Positions 15,609 through 28,436 are shown, numbered from the stretch's first letter. The stretch: 40,323 nucleotides of DNA from Pseudomonadota bacterium (GCA_021324075.1 JAJPJW010000060.1:1-40323); one strand, 5' to 3'. Program-made: numbers and translations. Notes: generated from the letters alone by a model not told the origin.

Positions 15609-16511
15609 CTAGGACTGGTTGTAAACAGCCGTAAAATCTTCCGCGAACTCTTCCGCCGTCGTCTTGCCCCGGTGCTCCGCGGTCAAGGTTTGGTTGGGAT
15701 GCAGCTTTCCTTCGCCGCCGGCCTTGTACATCTCGATGAAAAGGTCCACGAATTTGGGCTTCATTCCGTTTCCCAGCATGCTCTTTCGGGCGTCCTCCAA
15801 CGAGAACTGGACGTAAGCCAGGTCCGGTTTGCCGAGGGCCTTGCCCAAGGCGGCCGTCATTTCCTTCATGCTGTATTCCTTGGGCCCGGTGAAATCGAGG
15901 AACCCGTGTCCGTTGAATTCGAGCCGGTCGAGCAATTCAGCGGCTTTCGCCCCAATGTCTTTCGTGGCCACACGATGCAGTGGAAAGTCCGAGGGATTGG
16001 CCGAGCCATTGATGCCTTTTCCCTTGATGAGCGACAAGGCGAAATATTCGTTCTCCATGAAGGCGCTGGGGCGCAGGTGAAGGACATTGATCCCGGAAAG
16101 CTTGTTCAATCTTTGTTCCTGCCGGTAAAGGCCCGCGATAGGGCCTGTGCCGCCGGGAAGTTCGGCGCCGATGGAGCTCAAATGGACGACATATTTCACA
16201 CCCGATTTCGAGATGGCTTGCACAATGGCTTCGCCCGCATGGTCCTGGAAATTCGAGAAATCCTCCGCAGTGTAAGAAGGCGGGATTAGCACGAAAACTC
16301 CATCCGCGCCCTTGAAAGCTTCGGTCATGGCCCCGGCGTCATCAATGGCGGGTGACGATATTTGGGCGCCCTTGACTTTCAAAGCGGACAATTTCTTTTC
16401 ATCCCGTCCGAGGGCCCGGACCGTGTGGCCCCTTTCCAAAAGTTTTTCCGTAATGACATGGCCGATATGGCCGGTCGCGCCCAACACCGCGTAAGTCCTT
16501 TTCGACATCAT
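15609..16511 (-). CDS. NmrA-like NAD(P)-binding protein
   Basis: TYAVLGATGHIGHVITEKLLERGHTVRALGRD Rossmann motif. Confidence 0.88.
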   Translation of the reverse strand: MMSKRTYAVLGATGHIGHVITEKLLERGHTVRALGRDEKKLSALKVKGAQISSPAIDDAGAMTEAFKGADGVFVLIPPSYTAEDFSNFQDHAGEAIVQAISKSGVKYVVHLSSIGAELPGGTGPIAGLYRQEQRLNKLSGINVLHLRPSAFMENEYFALSLIKGKGINGSANPSDFPLHRVATKDIGAKAAELLDRLEFNGHGFLDFTGPKEYSMKEMTAALGKALGKPDLAYVQFSLEDARKSMLGNGMKPKFVDLFIEMYKAGGEGKLHPNQTLTAEHRGKTTAEEFAEDFTAVYNQS

Positions 16512-16611
16512 GGCCTCCTTGGTTTGAATGGGACTAATTTGCGGGCGGGGCGGGGAACATATCAAGCGTCGGGGGAAATAAATCTGTTACTTGCGGGTAA
16601 CGGGAAGCGGA

Positions 16612-16650
16612 AATAAAAAGGGCGCGCCCCCTGCAGGGGGCACGCCCTTT
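16612..16650 (-). terminator. Intrinsic terminator of rpoD
   Basis: GGCGTGCCCCC-TGCA-GGGGGCGCGCC plus T tract on the minus strand. Confidence 0.8.
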
Positions 16651-16673
16651 CAGCCCGTCTTGGTTTTTGCCTC

Positions 16674-18475
<1,802 letters not shown>

Positions 18476-18479
<4 letters not shown>

Positions 18480-20272
18480 TTCGTTTCCACCTCTTGTGAA
18501 TATTGCCGCTTCAGCACGAACATTTGCTGGCCCAGCAGCATGACTTGTTCCGCTTCCCCAGCTTTTTCCGCTTCGTCCTTTTGCCTTTTCAATTCGGACA
18601 GCCGCCACTCCATGTGGCGCTTTTTAAGCCTTGCCGCCAAATCAATCAGCATGGCTTCGCGGTGTTTCTTTTCTGTCTTGCTCTCAATTTGGAGGAAGGA
18701 AGGCTCCAGTTCCGGAACCTGGTTCAGTTCCCCCACCTTCATTTCCCCTGCGCTCAGCTTCTCGAACAATTGCCGGAGGTTTTCCTTTTGGAAGACCTCG
18801 GGCGACAGTTCGTTGACCGCCCAGGGGACAAATTCCCCGTTCTCCTCCACCAGGAGGGCCAGGAAATCCGCCTCAATGGGCAGTTCCGCCAGCCTTGTCT
18901 TCGCTCCCTGCGGGGGGGAGGAAGCCTCCTTGCCATCGGCCGTCTTCGCATCGGCCATCGGCCGCCGGAAACCTTTTTTCCGTTCGGAATTAACGATGGC
19001 CAAGAGGCCCCGGTTGTCCAAGCCCAGCTCGGACTCGATGGCCGCACAGGCCGCCTGTACCGAAACCTCGTCCGGGATCTGCAGGATCATCGGCGCGAAA
19101 CCCTGTAGAGCTCGGAGTCGCTCTTCCACGGGCGTCCCCTGGAATTTTTTCTTCAGGGACTGGGCCCACCACCGGAAAAAGTCCGGGGCTTTTTGCAGCA
19201 ACCTCTCGAAGTCTTCCTTCGGATGCTTCTTTAAATACTCGTCCGGGTCCTTCGCGTCCGGCATTACCAGCACCCGGATATTCAATCCGGCCTGGATCAG
19301 CGGCTCAAATCCCCTTAAGACCGCCGCCTGCCCCGCCGTGTCGGCGTCGTAGGAGAAGACCACTTCCTTCGTGTAACGCGCCAGGACCCTTCCATGTTGG
19401 GACGTCAGCGCAGTCCCCAATGTGGCGACAGAATTCTCAAAGCCGAAATGATGGAGGGCCAAGGCGTCGAAGTAACCTTCCACCACCAGCACGTAACCCC
19501 GCTGTCGGATGGCCTCCCGGGCCATGTCCAGCAGGTAAAGGCATTCACTTTTCTTGAAAAGTAGTGTTTCGGGAGAATTGAGGTATTTCGGTCCCGATTC
19601 GTCGCTTAATGTCCTGCCGCCAAAGGCGATGATTTTATCATAGTTGTTTCGCACCGGGAAGATAAGGCGGTTCCTAAATTTATCGTAGTAGGTGTTCTTT
19701 TCCTCGTTATGGACCAGCAATCCGGCGGCTAAAAGTTCCTCCTGGGAAAAACCCGCTTTTTGGGCGGCGTTTTTAAGGAAATCCCAGCCTTGGGGGGCGA
19801 ACCCGATCAGGTATTTAAGGGCGTCCTCCTTGACGAATCCCCGCCCTTTGAAATAGTCCCGGGCCGCCTGGCCTTCCGCGGAAAGGAGCCTCTCCTGGAA
19901 GAATTTCCCGGCGAATTCGTTGAGCGCCTGCATCTTTTCCCGGACCCGGTCGGCCTCCTGGTCCCGCTGACTTTCCTGGGGTTTGGGGAGGTCCACACCC
20001 GCCTTCCCGGCCAGCAGGCGCAGGGCTTCCTGAAAGGGCATGCTTTCCTTTTCCATGATGAAGGTGATGACATTGCCGCCTTTGCCGCAGCCAAAGCAAT
20101 GGAAACTGTTGCGGCTCGGCGACACCATGAAGCTGGGGGATTTTTCGCTATGGAAGGGACAGAGGCCCTTGTAACTGGAACCGGCTTTTTTCAGCTGGAC
20201 GTATTCGCCGATGACCGACACGATGTCGGTGGCGTCCTTGACCCGCTGGATGATGTCATCGGAATATTTCAA
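18476..20272 (-). CDS. dnaG: DNA primase
   Basis: [29 protein letters not shown] zinc motif; Toprim [15 protein letters not shown]. Confidence 0.98.
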
Positions 20273-20289
20273 GCGTCACACCCCAAAAT

Positions 20290-22680
20290 TCACTTTTTAA
20301 ATTTTATCACCGTCACGCCCGCGCCGCCCTGGGCGGGTTCCGCCAGGGTGAACTCCACCCCTGGATGGGCGCCCGGCAGATGTTTATGGATGGCTTCCTT
20401 CAAGGCCCCCGTTCCTTTTCCATGAATAATACGCACGAATGGCAGGTTGACCAGGAGGGCGTCATCCAGGAATTTATCCAGCATCGGAAGGGCCTGGTCC
20501 ACCATTTTGCCCCGCAAATCCAGCTCCAACTTTCCCTTGTCGTCCAGGGCCTTGGCCGGCATGACGCTGGCCGGCTGGGGGCGGGCGACCGGTTTGGGGG
20601 CCGCAGTCACCCTTCCCAGGTCGGAATATTTACAGGAAAGTTTCATCCCGTTTTCCATGAGGATGACCGCTTCGCCCTTTTCCTCGTCGGCGGACAGTAT
20701 TTTGACGTCGCAATTTCCGGGTTTGAAAAAGACCGCATCGCCTTCCTTTAGTTCGCCTACTTCAACGATGACCTTGGCGGGGGCGGGTTTGATGTTCCTC
20801 AGTTTTTGGTTCACTTCCCTCTTGGCCGCGTTGATCCTTTCCGGGTTGATCCTATTGCCGCCGGGCGCCTCGACCCCCTGGATCAGGTGTTCCATCTTGC
20901 GGCGGGTGTTCTTGAGCAGGCCCTCGGCCTCGACCTGCGCTTCCTTCTTGATGCGCCGGGCTTCGTCCTTCATCTGGCGGCGGGCGGTCGTGAGCTCCTG
21001 TTCCATCCTCCGGGCGTTATCCCGGATTTTTTCCGCTTCCTGCCGGGCGATTTGCGCGGCCTGCTTCTCCTGCCCCAATTTCGTGAGCATTTCGGAAAGG
21101 TCGGCCTCGCCCTGGGGCAGGTGGGACTTGGCCTTCTCCAGGACTTCCTCGGGGAAACCGAACTGCCGGGCTAGGGTCAGGGCGTAGGACTGGCCGGGAA
21201 TGCCGGAAACCAGGCGGAAGGTCGGCTTGCCCGTTTGTTCGTCGAAAACCATGGCGGCATTGGCCATTCCCTTTTCTTCCTGGGTCAGCAGTTTTAAAAG
21301 GGGCTGGTGGGTATTGGCCATCACGGTGGCGCCCTTTTCCCGGAAGGCTTCCAGGCAGGCGATGCCCAAAGCGCCGCCTTCGCGGGGGTCCGTACCCGCG
21401 CCCAGTTCATCCAATAAGAAGAGGGTCTCGGGGCCGCAATGGTCCATCATGCGCTTCAAGGCCTTGAGCTTGGCCGCATAGGTGCTCAGGTGGTCGGAGA
21501 GGCTTTGGCCGTCCTCCAGGTCCGAGTCGAAATGGGAGAGGCGGGGGATGGAACTTTCATTGGCTGCCAGGACCGGCAGGCCGGCCTGGGCCATGACACA
21601 GGACAGGCCCAGGGTCTTCAAGGCCACGGTCTTGCCGCCCGCGTTGGGCCCCGAGACCAGGATGACCCTGACCTCGTCCTTGAACTCCGCGTCCAAGGGG
21701 ATCACTTTTTCCCGGAATTTGTCCCGGTTCTCCAGGGCCAAAAGGGGATGCCGGGCCGTCTTCAAGACCAGGCCCGAACCCGCATGGGGCCGGATAAACT
21801 GGCCGTCGTAGCGGGAGGCGAAGGTCGCCAAGACCCCGTGGGCGTCCACTTCCGCGCAGGCGATCAGGACGGCTTCCAGCAAGTCGCCCGAGGCCAGCAC
21901 GGCCTGGGTGGTCTCGCGGAGGATCTTCCGGATTTCCTCATCCTCCCGCAACAGCGCTTCCTTGACCCGGTTGTTGCTTTCCACGATCTCGCGCGGTTCG
22001 ACGAAGAGGGTGGAACCGGAGGCTGACATGCCGTGCACGAAACCGGGCACCTGGCCCTGGTGGTCGCGCTTGACGGGAACGACCAGCCGGCCTTCCCTTT
22101 CGGTGACAATCTTTTCCTGGAGCGCGTCGGCAGACCCTTCCCTTTGGAGGAAGGACTGGTAGAAATGCTGGACTTCGGACCGGAGGGCCTTGAGCTGGTC
22201 CCTGGCGCTTTTGAGCTCCGTGGAAGCCGAATCCAGTATCTCCCCCTTCTCGGAAACGACCGACTTGAGTTTTTCCCGCAGTTCGGGCAAGGCGTGGAGC
22301 CGTCCCAGCCATTCCTGGAAAACCACGGGCAAATCCCCTTCCGGGGTCAGGTACTGGCGTAGGCGGACCACCTGGTCCAGGAAGACCGCCAAGGAGGCCA
22401 GTTCCCGTGCGGAAAAAATCTCCCCCTTGGAACGCGCCTTTTCGAAAACTTCGACGAAATATTGGGAATCCGGCACCGCCGGGTCTCCTGCTTTTAAAAG
22501 GTGCTTCTCCAGTTCTTGGGTCTTCGAGAGCCGGTTTTCAATCAGACCCAGGTCGGCCAGGGGGCCCAGGGCTTTCAGGTAGTCCCGTCCCGCGGGAGTC
22601 TGGCAATGGCCGGCCAATGCGCCGAGCAATTTGGGGAACTCAACCGCGCGGAGGAAGTTATCGACGATTTCGTTTTTCAA
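20290..22680 (-). CDS. mutS2: Endonuclease MutS2
   Basis: VSGPNAGGKTVALKTLG Walker A; LLDELGAGTDPREGGAL; C-terminal Smr LDLRGKMVDQALPMLDKFLDDA...RIIHGKGTGAL. Confidence 0.97.
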   Translation of the reverse strand: MKNEIVDNFLRAVEFPKLLGALAGHCQTPAGRDYLKALGPLADLGLIENRLSKTQELEKHLLKAGDPAVPDSQYFVEVFEKARSKGEIFSARELASLAVFLDQVVRLRQYLTPEGDLPVVFQEWLGRLHALPELREKLKSVVSEKGEILDSASTELKSARDQLKALRSEVQHFYQSFLQREGSADALQEKIVTEREGRLVVPVKRDHQGQVPGFVHGMSASGSTLFVEPREIVESNNRVKEALLREDEEIRKILRETTQAVLASGDLLEAVLIACAEVDAHGVLATFASRYDGQFIRPHAGSGLVLKTARHPLLALENRDKFREKVIPLDAEFKDEVRVILVSGPNAGGKTVALKTLGLSCVMAQAGLPVLAANESSIPRLSHFDSDLEDGQSLSDHLSTYAAKLKALKRMMDHCGPETLFLLDELGAGTDPREGGALGIACLEAFREKGATVMANTHQPLLKLLTQEEKGMANAAMVFDEQTGKPTFRLVSGIPGQSYALTLARQFGFPEEVLEKAKSHLPQGEADLSEMLTKLGQEKQAAQIARQEAEKIRDNARRMEQELTTARRQMKDEARRIKKEAQVEAEGLLKNTRRKMEHLIQGVEAPGGNRINPERINAAKREVNQKLRNIKPAPAKVIVEVGELKEGDAVFFKPGNCDVKILSADEEKGEAVILMENGMKLSCKYSDLGRVTAAPKPVARPQPASVMPAKALDDKGKLELDLRGKMVDQALPMLDKFLDDALLVNLPFVRIIHGKGTGALKEAIHKHLPGAHPGVEFTLAEPAQGGAGVTVIKFKK

Positions 22681-23308
22681 GGAGTCCTCTTTTAAGTTTC
22701 TTTTTCATCCCGGGCGACGGCCGGTCGGCGCCGGGTTTCACTGAAATATAGGGGGTGCCCTTTAGGTAAAACCTCAAAGGCAGCTCCGAACCTTCCGTAA
22801 TGCCGATTCGGGTGGTGACGCCGACGGGTTCTTTGCGTCGGGCCCTTTCGAGGTAAACGGGTTTTTTCCAAAGTTTGGCGCCGTTGTATTGTTTCGTAAT
22901 CCCCAAGGCCTGCACCAGTTTGCCGGGACCGTTGGTCAGTCCCCGGTCGTCGATATCCAGCCGCCCACGGCGCTTGGCCATGAGCCCGGCACCTTCCACC
23001 GGCTCCAAGGCGCGGATCAAAACGGCCCCCGGGGTTCCGACCTTTTCAGTGACGACGTTAAAAAGGTAGTGGTTGCCGTAACAGAAGTAAACATAGGCAT
23101 GGCCGGCGGGTCCGAACATCACCTGGTTTCGGGGGGTCATGCCCCGGGCGGCGTGGCAGCCGGGGTCGTTCTTGGGGAGATAGGCTTCGACTTCCACGAT
23201 GCGGCCCGAGGTCAGGCCCTGGGGCGTTTGGTGGACCAGGACCTGGCCCAGGAGGTCTTGGGCCACCTGGCGGGTCGGACGGGAATAAAAGGATTGGGAC
23301 AGGATCAT
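22658..23308 (-). CDS. 3-methyladenine DNA glycosylase (AAG/MPG family)
   Basis: RIVEVEAYLPKNDPGCHAARGMTPRNQVMFGPAGHAYVYFCYGNHYLFNVV. Confidence 0.95.
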   Translation of the reverse strand: MILSQSFYSRPTRQVAQDLLGQVLVHQTPQGLTSGRIVEVEAYLPKNDPGCHAARGMTPRNQVMFGPAGHAYVYFCYGNHYLFNVVTEKVGTPGAVLIRALEPVEGAGLMAKRRGRLDIDDRGLTNGPGKLVQALGITKQYNGAKLWKKPVYLERARRKEPVGVTTRIGITEGSELPLRFYLKGTPYISVKPGADRPSPGMKKKLKRGLLEKRNRR

Positions 23309-23387
23309 GGCATCGCTCGAAGGGACGGTCTTATTCAGAACCAACCCGGTGTTCTCTCCGCGGCTTCGCCGCGAATTTCGGCTTTTC

Positions 23388-23840
23388 TTAACCCAGCTTG
23401 GACTTCACCAACCCGCTGACCTTGCCCATGTCGGCCCGGCCCTTGATCTTGGGCGTCAGGACGCCCATCACCTTGCCCATGTCCTTGGGCCCGGCCGCAC
23501 CCGCGGATTTGATGGCTTCTTCGACCAATTTGGCGAGTTCGTCATCGCTTAAGGAAGCGGGCAGGTATTTCTCGATCAGGGCCAGTTCGGCCTTTTCCTT
23601 GGCGGCCATGTCCGCCCGGCCTCCCTTTTCGAAGCCCTCAATGGATTCCTTGCGCTGCTTGGCCTGTTTCGAAAGCACATCGACGACTTCTTCATCCTTG
23701 ATCTCCCGCTTCAGGTCTACTTCCTTGTATTTAATGGCGGACTTGAGCATGCGCAGGGCGGAAGTGCCGGCCTCATCCTTGGCCTTCATGGCCGTAATCA
23801 GGTCGGCGTTGATCTTGTCGAAAAGGGGTGATGCGCTCAT
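23388..23840 (-). CDS. GatB/YqeY domain protein
   Basis: ITAMKAKDEAGTSALRMLKSAIKYKEVDLKRE...GPKDMGKVMGVLTPKIKGRADMGKVSGLVK. Confidence 0.95.
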   Translation of the reverse strand: MSASPLFDKINADLITAMKAKDEAGTSALRMLKSAIKYKEVDLKREIKDEEVVDVLSKQAKQRKESIEGFEKGGRADMAAKEKAELALIEKYLPASLSDDELAKLVEEAIKSAGAAGPKDMGKVMGVLTPKIKGRADMGKVSGLVKSKLG

Positions 23841-23880
23841 GGTTCCTCCGGGAGTGGCGTGAAAGTGGAAAGGGGGCGGA

Positions 23881-23916
23881 AATAAAAGAAGCCCGCGCCT
23901 TGCGAGCGCGGGCTTC
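23881..23916 (-). terminator. Intrinsic terminator of rpsU
   Basis: GAAGCCCGCGC/GCGCGGGCTTC plus T tract on the minus strand. Confidence 0.8.
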
Positions 23917-23929
23917 CACCGGCTTATGG

Positions 23930-24139
23930 CTATTCGCGGCTGAACTTCATCTGGCGGCGGCGCGCCTTCTTGCGGGCCGCGGCTTCGCGCTTCTTGCGGC
24001 GTTCGCTGGGCTTCTCGTAGAACTCGCGCTTCTTCATCTCCGAGATCAGCCCCGAATTCTGGACAACCTTCTTGAAACGCTTGAGGGCGTTTTCAATCGG
24101 CTCGTTTTCTTCCAATCGGACTTCGACCACTGTGGTCAC
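23930..24139 (-). CDS. rpsU: 30S ribosomal protein S21
   Basis: GTG start: VTTVVEVRLEENEPIENALKRFKKVVQNSGLISEMKKREFYEKPSERRKKR. Confidence 0.95.
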   Translation of the reverse strand: MTTVVEVRLEENEPIENALKRFKKVVQNSGLISEMKKREFYEKPSERRKKREAAARKKARRRQMKFSRE

Positions 24140-24301
24140 TCTCCCCTCTATGGGTGGAATAGGAAACCCTGAAACCATATGGCGCTTCAGGGAGGAGGAG
24201 TTTAATGCTTGGCCTAGCCCCCAGTCAAGCAAGGGAAAAACCATATTTAGCGGGTTTTGAGTGTCCGGAACCCTATAGGCGGGTGTTTTCGAGGAAAGGC
24301 T

Positions 24302-24643
24302 TCAGCCCGGAGGCCAGGCCATGAACCGGCCGCCCAAAAGATGGAGGTGCAGGTGGTAGACGGTCTGTCCGCCGTTGTCCCCGTTGTTGATGACCAGTCG
24401 GAAACCTTCCCCAAGGTTCAATTCCTTAGCCACCTTGACCGCCCGTTCGGTGAGTTGGGAAACCAAGGGGTTGCCCGCGGGGATGTCCTCAACCGTTTCA
24501 ATGTGTTCCTTGGGTATGAGCAGCACATGGGTGGGGGCGGCGGGATGGATGTCCGTGAAGGCCAGGAAGTTTTCATCTTCGTAAACGACGTGGGACGGGA
24601 TTTCCTTCCGGATGATCTTGCAGAACACACAATGGTCGCTCAT
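24302..24643 (-). CDS. HIT family (HINT-like) protein
   Basis: CVFCKIIRKEIPSHVVYEDE...HLHLHLLGGRFMAWPPG. Confidence 0.95.
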   Translation of the reverse strand: MSDHCVFCKIIRKEIPSHVVYEDENFLAFTDIHPAAPTHVLLIPKEHIETVEDIPAGNPLVSQLTERAVKVAKELNLGEGFRLVINNGDNGGQTVYHLHLHLLGGRFMAWPPG

Positions 24644-24735
24644 ACAGACCTCCAATTAACTTGTCATGCTTTGCCGACACCTTTACTATACAGCGCCAAA
24701 AGCTGATTTTCCTTTTCAAAATCCCGGATCCGGAA

Positions 24736-25407
24736 ATGCCCTTATTTAAAAATAGCCGTCGTCAAACCGCTTTCATCCTGGGGATTATTTTTCTAGCGGC
24801 TTCCGGCGCCCAAGCCGGAAATCTCTCCCTGGAGCTGATGACGGGGACGGCCTACAACTTTCCCACTCCGTTGACGGTCCAACAAGCGGGTTATCCGGAC
24901 ATCCAACTGACGGCCCAATACGACACCGAACCTTTCTACCCCTACACCCCCTATTACGCTTTTCGGATCTCCCTTTGGGACCGGAATGAAGCTTGGGAAT
25001 TCGAGCAGGTTCACCACCGGCTTTTCCTGACCAATCCCCCGCCCGAGATACAGGATTTTTCCATCCACTACGGCTATACCTATTTCCTCCTGGGCCACGC
25101 CTGGAAAATGGGGGATTACATCCTGCACTTGGACGCGGGACCGGTGGTCACAAGCCCGGAGAACATCGTTCGGGGCCAGGGTTTTCACACCTATAACAGG
25201 GGTATCCTGGATTCGGGTTACTATCTTTCCGGATTGGGGGCCCAGGCCGCCCTCAGCCGGAACTTCAACGTTTGGGATTCGGTCTTCCTGTTGGCGGACG
25301 TCGGTTTGATCGGGGGCTGGGCCTGGTGGGTGCCGATTTCCAACGGTTCGGCGGACGTCCCGACCCTGGGCCTTCACTTTCACATCGGAACCGGCGTCGG
25401 TTTTTAA
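24736..25407 (+). CDS. Hypothetical secreted beta-barrel-like protein
   Basis: Signal peptide FILGIIFLAASGAQA; alternating aromatic/Gly beta pattern. Confidence 0.6.
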   Translation: MPLFKNSRRQTAFILGIIFLAASGAQAGNLSLELMTGTAYNFPTPLTVQQAGYPDIQLTAQYDTEPFYPYTPYYAFRISLWDRNEAWEFEQVHHRLFLTNPPPEIQDFSIHYGYTYFLLGHAWKMGDYILHLDAGPVVTSPENIVRGQGFHTYNRGILDSGYYLSGLGAQAALSRNFNVWDSVFLLADVGLIGGWAWWVPISNGSADVPTLGLHFHIGTGVGF

Positions 25408-26033
25408 TCCTTGAACAAGTAAACCGCCATGTCCTCCGGCAGGTATCCCGTCACGATCTTGTACTTCCCTCCCGACCAAACCGCCGCCTTTTGTCCCAGT
25501 TCCGCCGGGGTGGTATAGAAAAGCTCCTCATCGGGCCAGGAAGCGTCGCGATTGAGCATGGTAAAGGCCATGCCCAGCCTGGCTCCGGCAAAAGCCTGTT
25601 CCACCATCCTCTCGATCCAGGCCCAATTGTCCCTGACCCTGTGGTTGAAAACGCCGTTCACGAAAACATAGTCCCATTTTTCCCGGGGCGGGTCTTGGAG
25701 GATGTCGCGTCTTTCGAACCGGGCTTCCGGGAAACGGTTCCGGGCCCGCTTGACCATGAAGTCCAGGATATCGATGCCGGTGTAGCTTCCCGTCCAGCCC
25801 GCCCCTTTGAGGTAACCATAAAGGCAGCCCAGGCCGCAGCCCAGGTCGAGGAGGCTTTTGTTCCGGAGGTCGCCGATGCCCGTCAGCGCCTGGAACCGCA
25901 GTTCCTGGTTGCGCCGGGACCGCCAGCCCGCTTTGTTCTCGGGAAGGTCGTATTTCCAGGACCGCAGCAGGTAAAAAAGATGGAGGTGGAGCCGGTCGTA
26001 AAAGCTGAAGGAACCGGCCAAGGTCAGGCCCAA
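25404..26033 (-). CDS. Class I SAM-dependent methyltransferase (start uncertain)
   Basis: NKSLLDLGCGLGCLYGYLKGAGWTGSYTGIDILDFMVKRARNRFP. Confidence 0.8.
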   Translation of the reverse strand: MGLTLAGSFSFYDRLHLHLFYLLRSWKYDLPENKAGWRSRRNQELRFQALTGIGDLRNKSLLDLGCGLGCLYGYLKGAGWTGSYTGIDILDFMVKRARNRFPEARFERRDILQDPPREKWDYVFVNGVFNHRVRDNWAWIERMVEQAFAGARLGMAFTMLNRDASWPDEELFYTTPAELGQKAAVWSGGKYKIVTGYLPEDMAVYLFKD

Positions 26034-27340
26034 TCGGCGGAAGCGCCGCCCGGACCCGCCCCGGTCACCGCCACCAAGGCCTCCTTGCCGAGCCACCCCT
26101 CCCTCTCGGGGAAGACCACCCGGAGGCCTTCGTCGGTCAAGCCGGCTTGCTGTCCGCCGCCATGCCGTTCGACGATGACCCGGTATTTGCGGCCGCTGGC
26201 CCTTTGGGCGGATTGGGCCAGGCATTCCCTTTTTAATTCCCAAAGCCGGTCCATGCGCTCCCGGATGACCGCGGAAGGAACTTTGGGCTTCAAGGCCTCG
26301 CCGGGGGTGCCGGGGCGGTCCGAATAGGGAAAAGGATGGAAGTCCAAAAAACCGGACTCCCGGATTAGCTCGAGGGTATTTTCGAAGGCCTTGTCCGACT
26401 CGCCCGGAAAGCCGGCGATGATGTCGGAAGTCAGGCCCACTTGAGGGGCCGCCTTCCTGGTCTTTTCGACGGTCCGGCGGTAATGGTCCAGGCTGTAGGG
26501 GCGCCGCATGGCCTTCAAAACTTCCTCATCCCCGCTCTGGAGGGGCAGGTGCAGGTGGGCGCAGAGTCCAAGCCCCGTCTGCCAGAGCGGCAATAGGGCG
26601 TCCTCGAAATCCGCAACCGCATAGGAGGACAGCCGCACCCGCCGGATACCCGGTAGGACCAGAAGTTTTTCGATCACCGGGGCAAGCCGGGGTTCCCCGG
26701 CCTTGAGTCCCCAGTCCCTTCCATAAGAGGAGAGCTGGATACCGGCCAAAACCAGTTCCTTCACGCCGTTCCGGGCCAACCGCTTGCCTTCTTCCACGAT
26801 CTCGAGCCCCGGCCGTGAAACCATTTCGCCCCGCACCCGGGGGATCAGGCAGAAGGAACAGCCGAAGTTGCACCCGTCCTGCACCTTGACCGTGGCCCTC
26901 TGGTGGCCGTCGAAACGGGTGATGCCGCCGCCCCAAGGGGTCGATGGTAAGTCCGGGGAAGAAGAAGGATCTTCCCCAAGGCTGGGATGGGATTTCAGGA
27001 TTTCAGGAAGAAGCCGGGATTTCTTGTCATTCCCGACAACCAGGTCCACACCCGCCAGGGCCGCCACTTCCTGGGGACGGTCCTGGGCCAGGCAGCCGGT
27101 AACCACGACGAAGGAACCGGGATTCTTGGCCTTGGCCCGCCGCACCAACAGTCGCCCCTCGGCATCGGCCGCGGCGGTGACCGTACAGGTATTGATGACG
27201 TAGATATCCGCGGCCTCGTCGAAGGGAACGGTTTGGAAAGAAGCCCTTTCCACCTGTTCCTTCATTGCCTGGCCATCATATTGGTTGACCCGGCAGCCAA
27301 GAGTGGTAAAGGCGATTTTAGTTTTGGGGACCGTCGTCAT
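26024..27340 (-). CDS. mtaB: tRNA t6A37 methylthiotransferase, MtaB family
   Basis: FTTLGCRVNQYDGQAM; VINTCTVTAAADAEGR; radical-SAM VQDGCNFGCSFCLIPRVRG. Confidence 0.92.
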   Translation of the reverse strand: MTTVPKTKIAFTTLGCRVNQYDGQAMKEQVERASFQTVPFDEAADIYVINTCTVTAAADAEGRLLVRRAKAKNPGSFVVVTGCLAQDRPQEVAALAGVDLVVGNDKKSRLLPEILKSHPSLGEDPSSSPDLPSTPWGGGITRFDGHQRATVKVQDGCNFGCSFCLIPRVRGEMVSRPGLEIVEEGKRLARNGVKELVLAGIQLSSYGRDWGLKAGEPRLAPVIEKLLVLPGIRRVRLSSYAVADFEDALLPLWQTGLGLCAHLHLPLQSGDEEVLKAMRRPYSLDHYRRTVEKTRKAAPQVGLTSDIIAGFPGESDKAFENTLELIRESGFLDFHPFPYSDRPGTPGEALKPKVPSAVIRERMDRLWELKRECLAQSAQRASGRKYRVIVERHGGGQQAGLTDEGLRVVFPEREGWLGKEALVAVTGAGPGGASADWA

Positions 27341-28430
27341 GGGATTCCGGTTTAGCGTCCTTGGGGGTGGAAAGCAAGAAGATGTCCAGCGGTGCGTAAA
27401 CCGCCAAGCGGTAGGAATAGGCTGAGATTTGGTCGATGAGATGCACCCGGAATTCGGCTTCGAACAAGGCGCCTCCCTCCAATGGGAATTCCCGTTTGGC
27501 GCCCAGTTCAAAATAAGTCCTGTTGTCCGCTACGAAAGGATGGATCTGATCCACCGTGGTCGAGTCCATCGAGCTATAGGAGGCGTAGTTGGCATCCCCT
27601 TCGGCGGTGTAAAAATCCTTTCCAACCCAGCCGATTCCGAAAAGTTGAAGGAAGCCGTCCGGGGCAACGGTGGTTTTTAAGTAACCCCCGCCTCCATACT
27701 GGGTGTTGCTGGTGCTGTCCCCTTCTAAAAGTCCGCTGCCAACGCCAAAAGCGTCAAACCGGGTGGAACCCAAAAGGCCCGGGACTTTCCAGCGGAAACC
27801 CAGGGCCGGCACCCAGTTATTGACGATCCCGCCGGTGGTGTAGAGCTGGCCGCCGTCGTGGAACCCGTGCAGTTCCTCCTCGAAAAGGAAGTTGTCATCG
27901 ATGGGCTCCTGCCAAACACCGCCATAATCCATTTGTTCCGGCTCGGAAGGGGTATTGAGCTGGTGCCAATTGAGGAACACGTTGGTTTTGAAGGCCGGAT
28001 TGTCCTGGATCCACTGGATTCCGTACTCGATGGGGCGGGTGAATTCGAGAAAGGTCACTTCCAATGGCTCGATGAACCCGTGTCGGTTGGTGGCGTCAAG
28101 GGTGCCCATGATGAGCCTCGTACCCCCTTCCCGGTATTCGAAGGAAAGCAGGGGTTTCACGTCCACAAAGGGATCGACGTCGCTGGTGCTGCGGAAATCG
28201 CCGAAAATCCCCGCCGAAAGGAAAGCCCTTTGGCCCAGCGCGGCCTCCAGCCGGCTTTGTCCCTGCTGGCCGAGCAGCGTTTCCCCCGTGCGGTAGGGCT
28301 CGAAAAATTCCGTGTTGTCGCCGTAGAAGGTGAAGGAATTGATCCAGGTGATGTCTGCGGCCAGGGCCTTGCAGGAAAGGGCGGCTGCCAGGGCCAGCCC
28401 CAGCAAAACCGGTTTACTTAAACGGATCAT
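27318..28430 (-). CDS. Hypothetical outer-membrane beta-barrel protein
   Basis: Signal peptide; beta-barrel-like alternation; start overlaps mtaB 5' end. Confidence 0.6.
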   Translation of the reverse strand: MIRLSKPVLLGLALAAALSCKALAADITWINSFTFYGDNTEFFEPYRTGETLLGQQGQSRLEAALGQRAFLSAGIFGDFRSTSDVDPFVDVKPLLSFEYREGGTRLIMGTLDATNRHGFIEPLEVTFLEFTRPIEYGIQWIQDNPAFKTNVFLNWHQLNTPSEPEQMDYGGVWQEPIDDNFLFEEELHGFHDGGQLYTTGGIVNNWVPALGFRWKVPGLLGSTRFDAFGVGSGLLEGDSTSNTQYGGGGYLKTTVAPDGFLQLFGIGWVGKDFYTAEGDANYASYSSMDSTTVDQIHPFVADNRTYFELGAKREFPLEGGALFEAEFRVHLIDQISAYSYRLAVYAPLDIFLLSTPKDAKPESHDDGPQN

Positions 28431-28436
28431 TTTGCC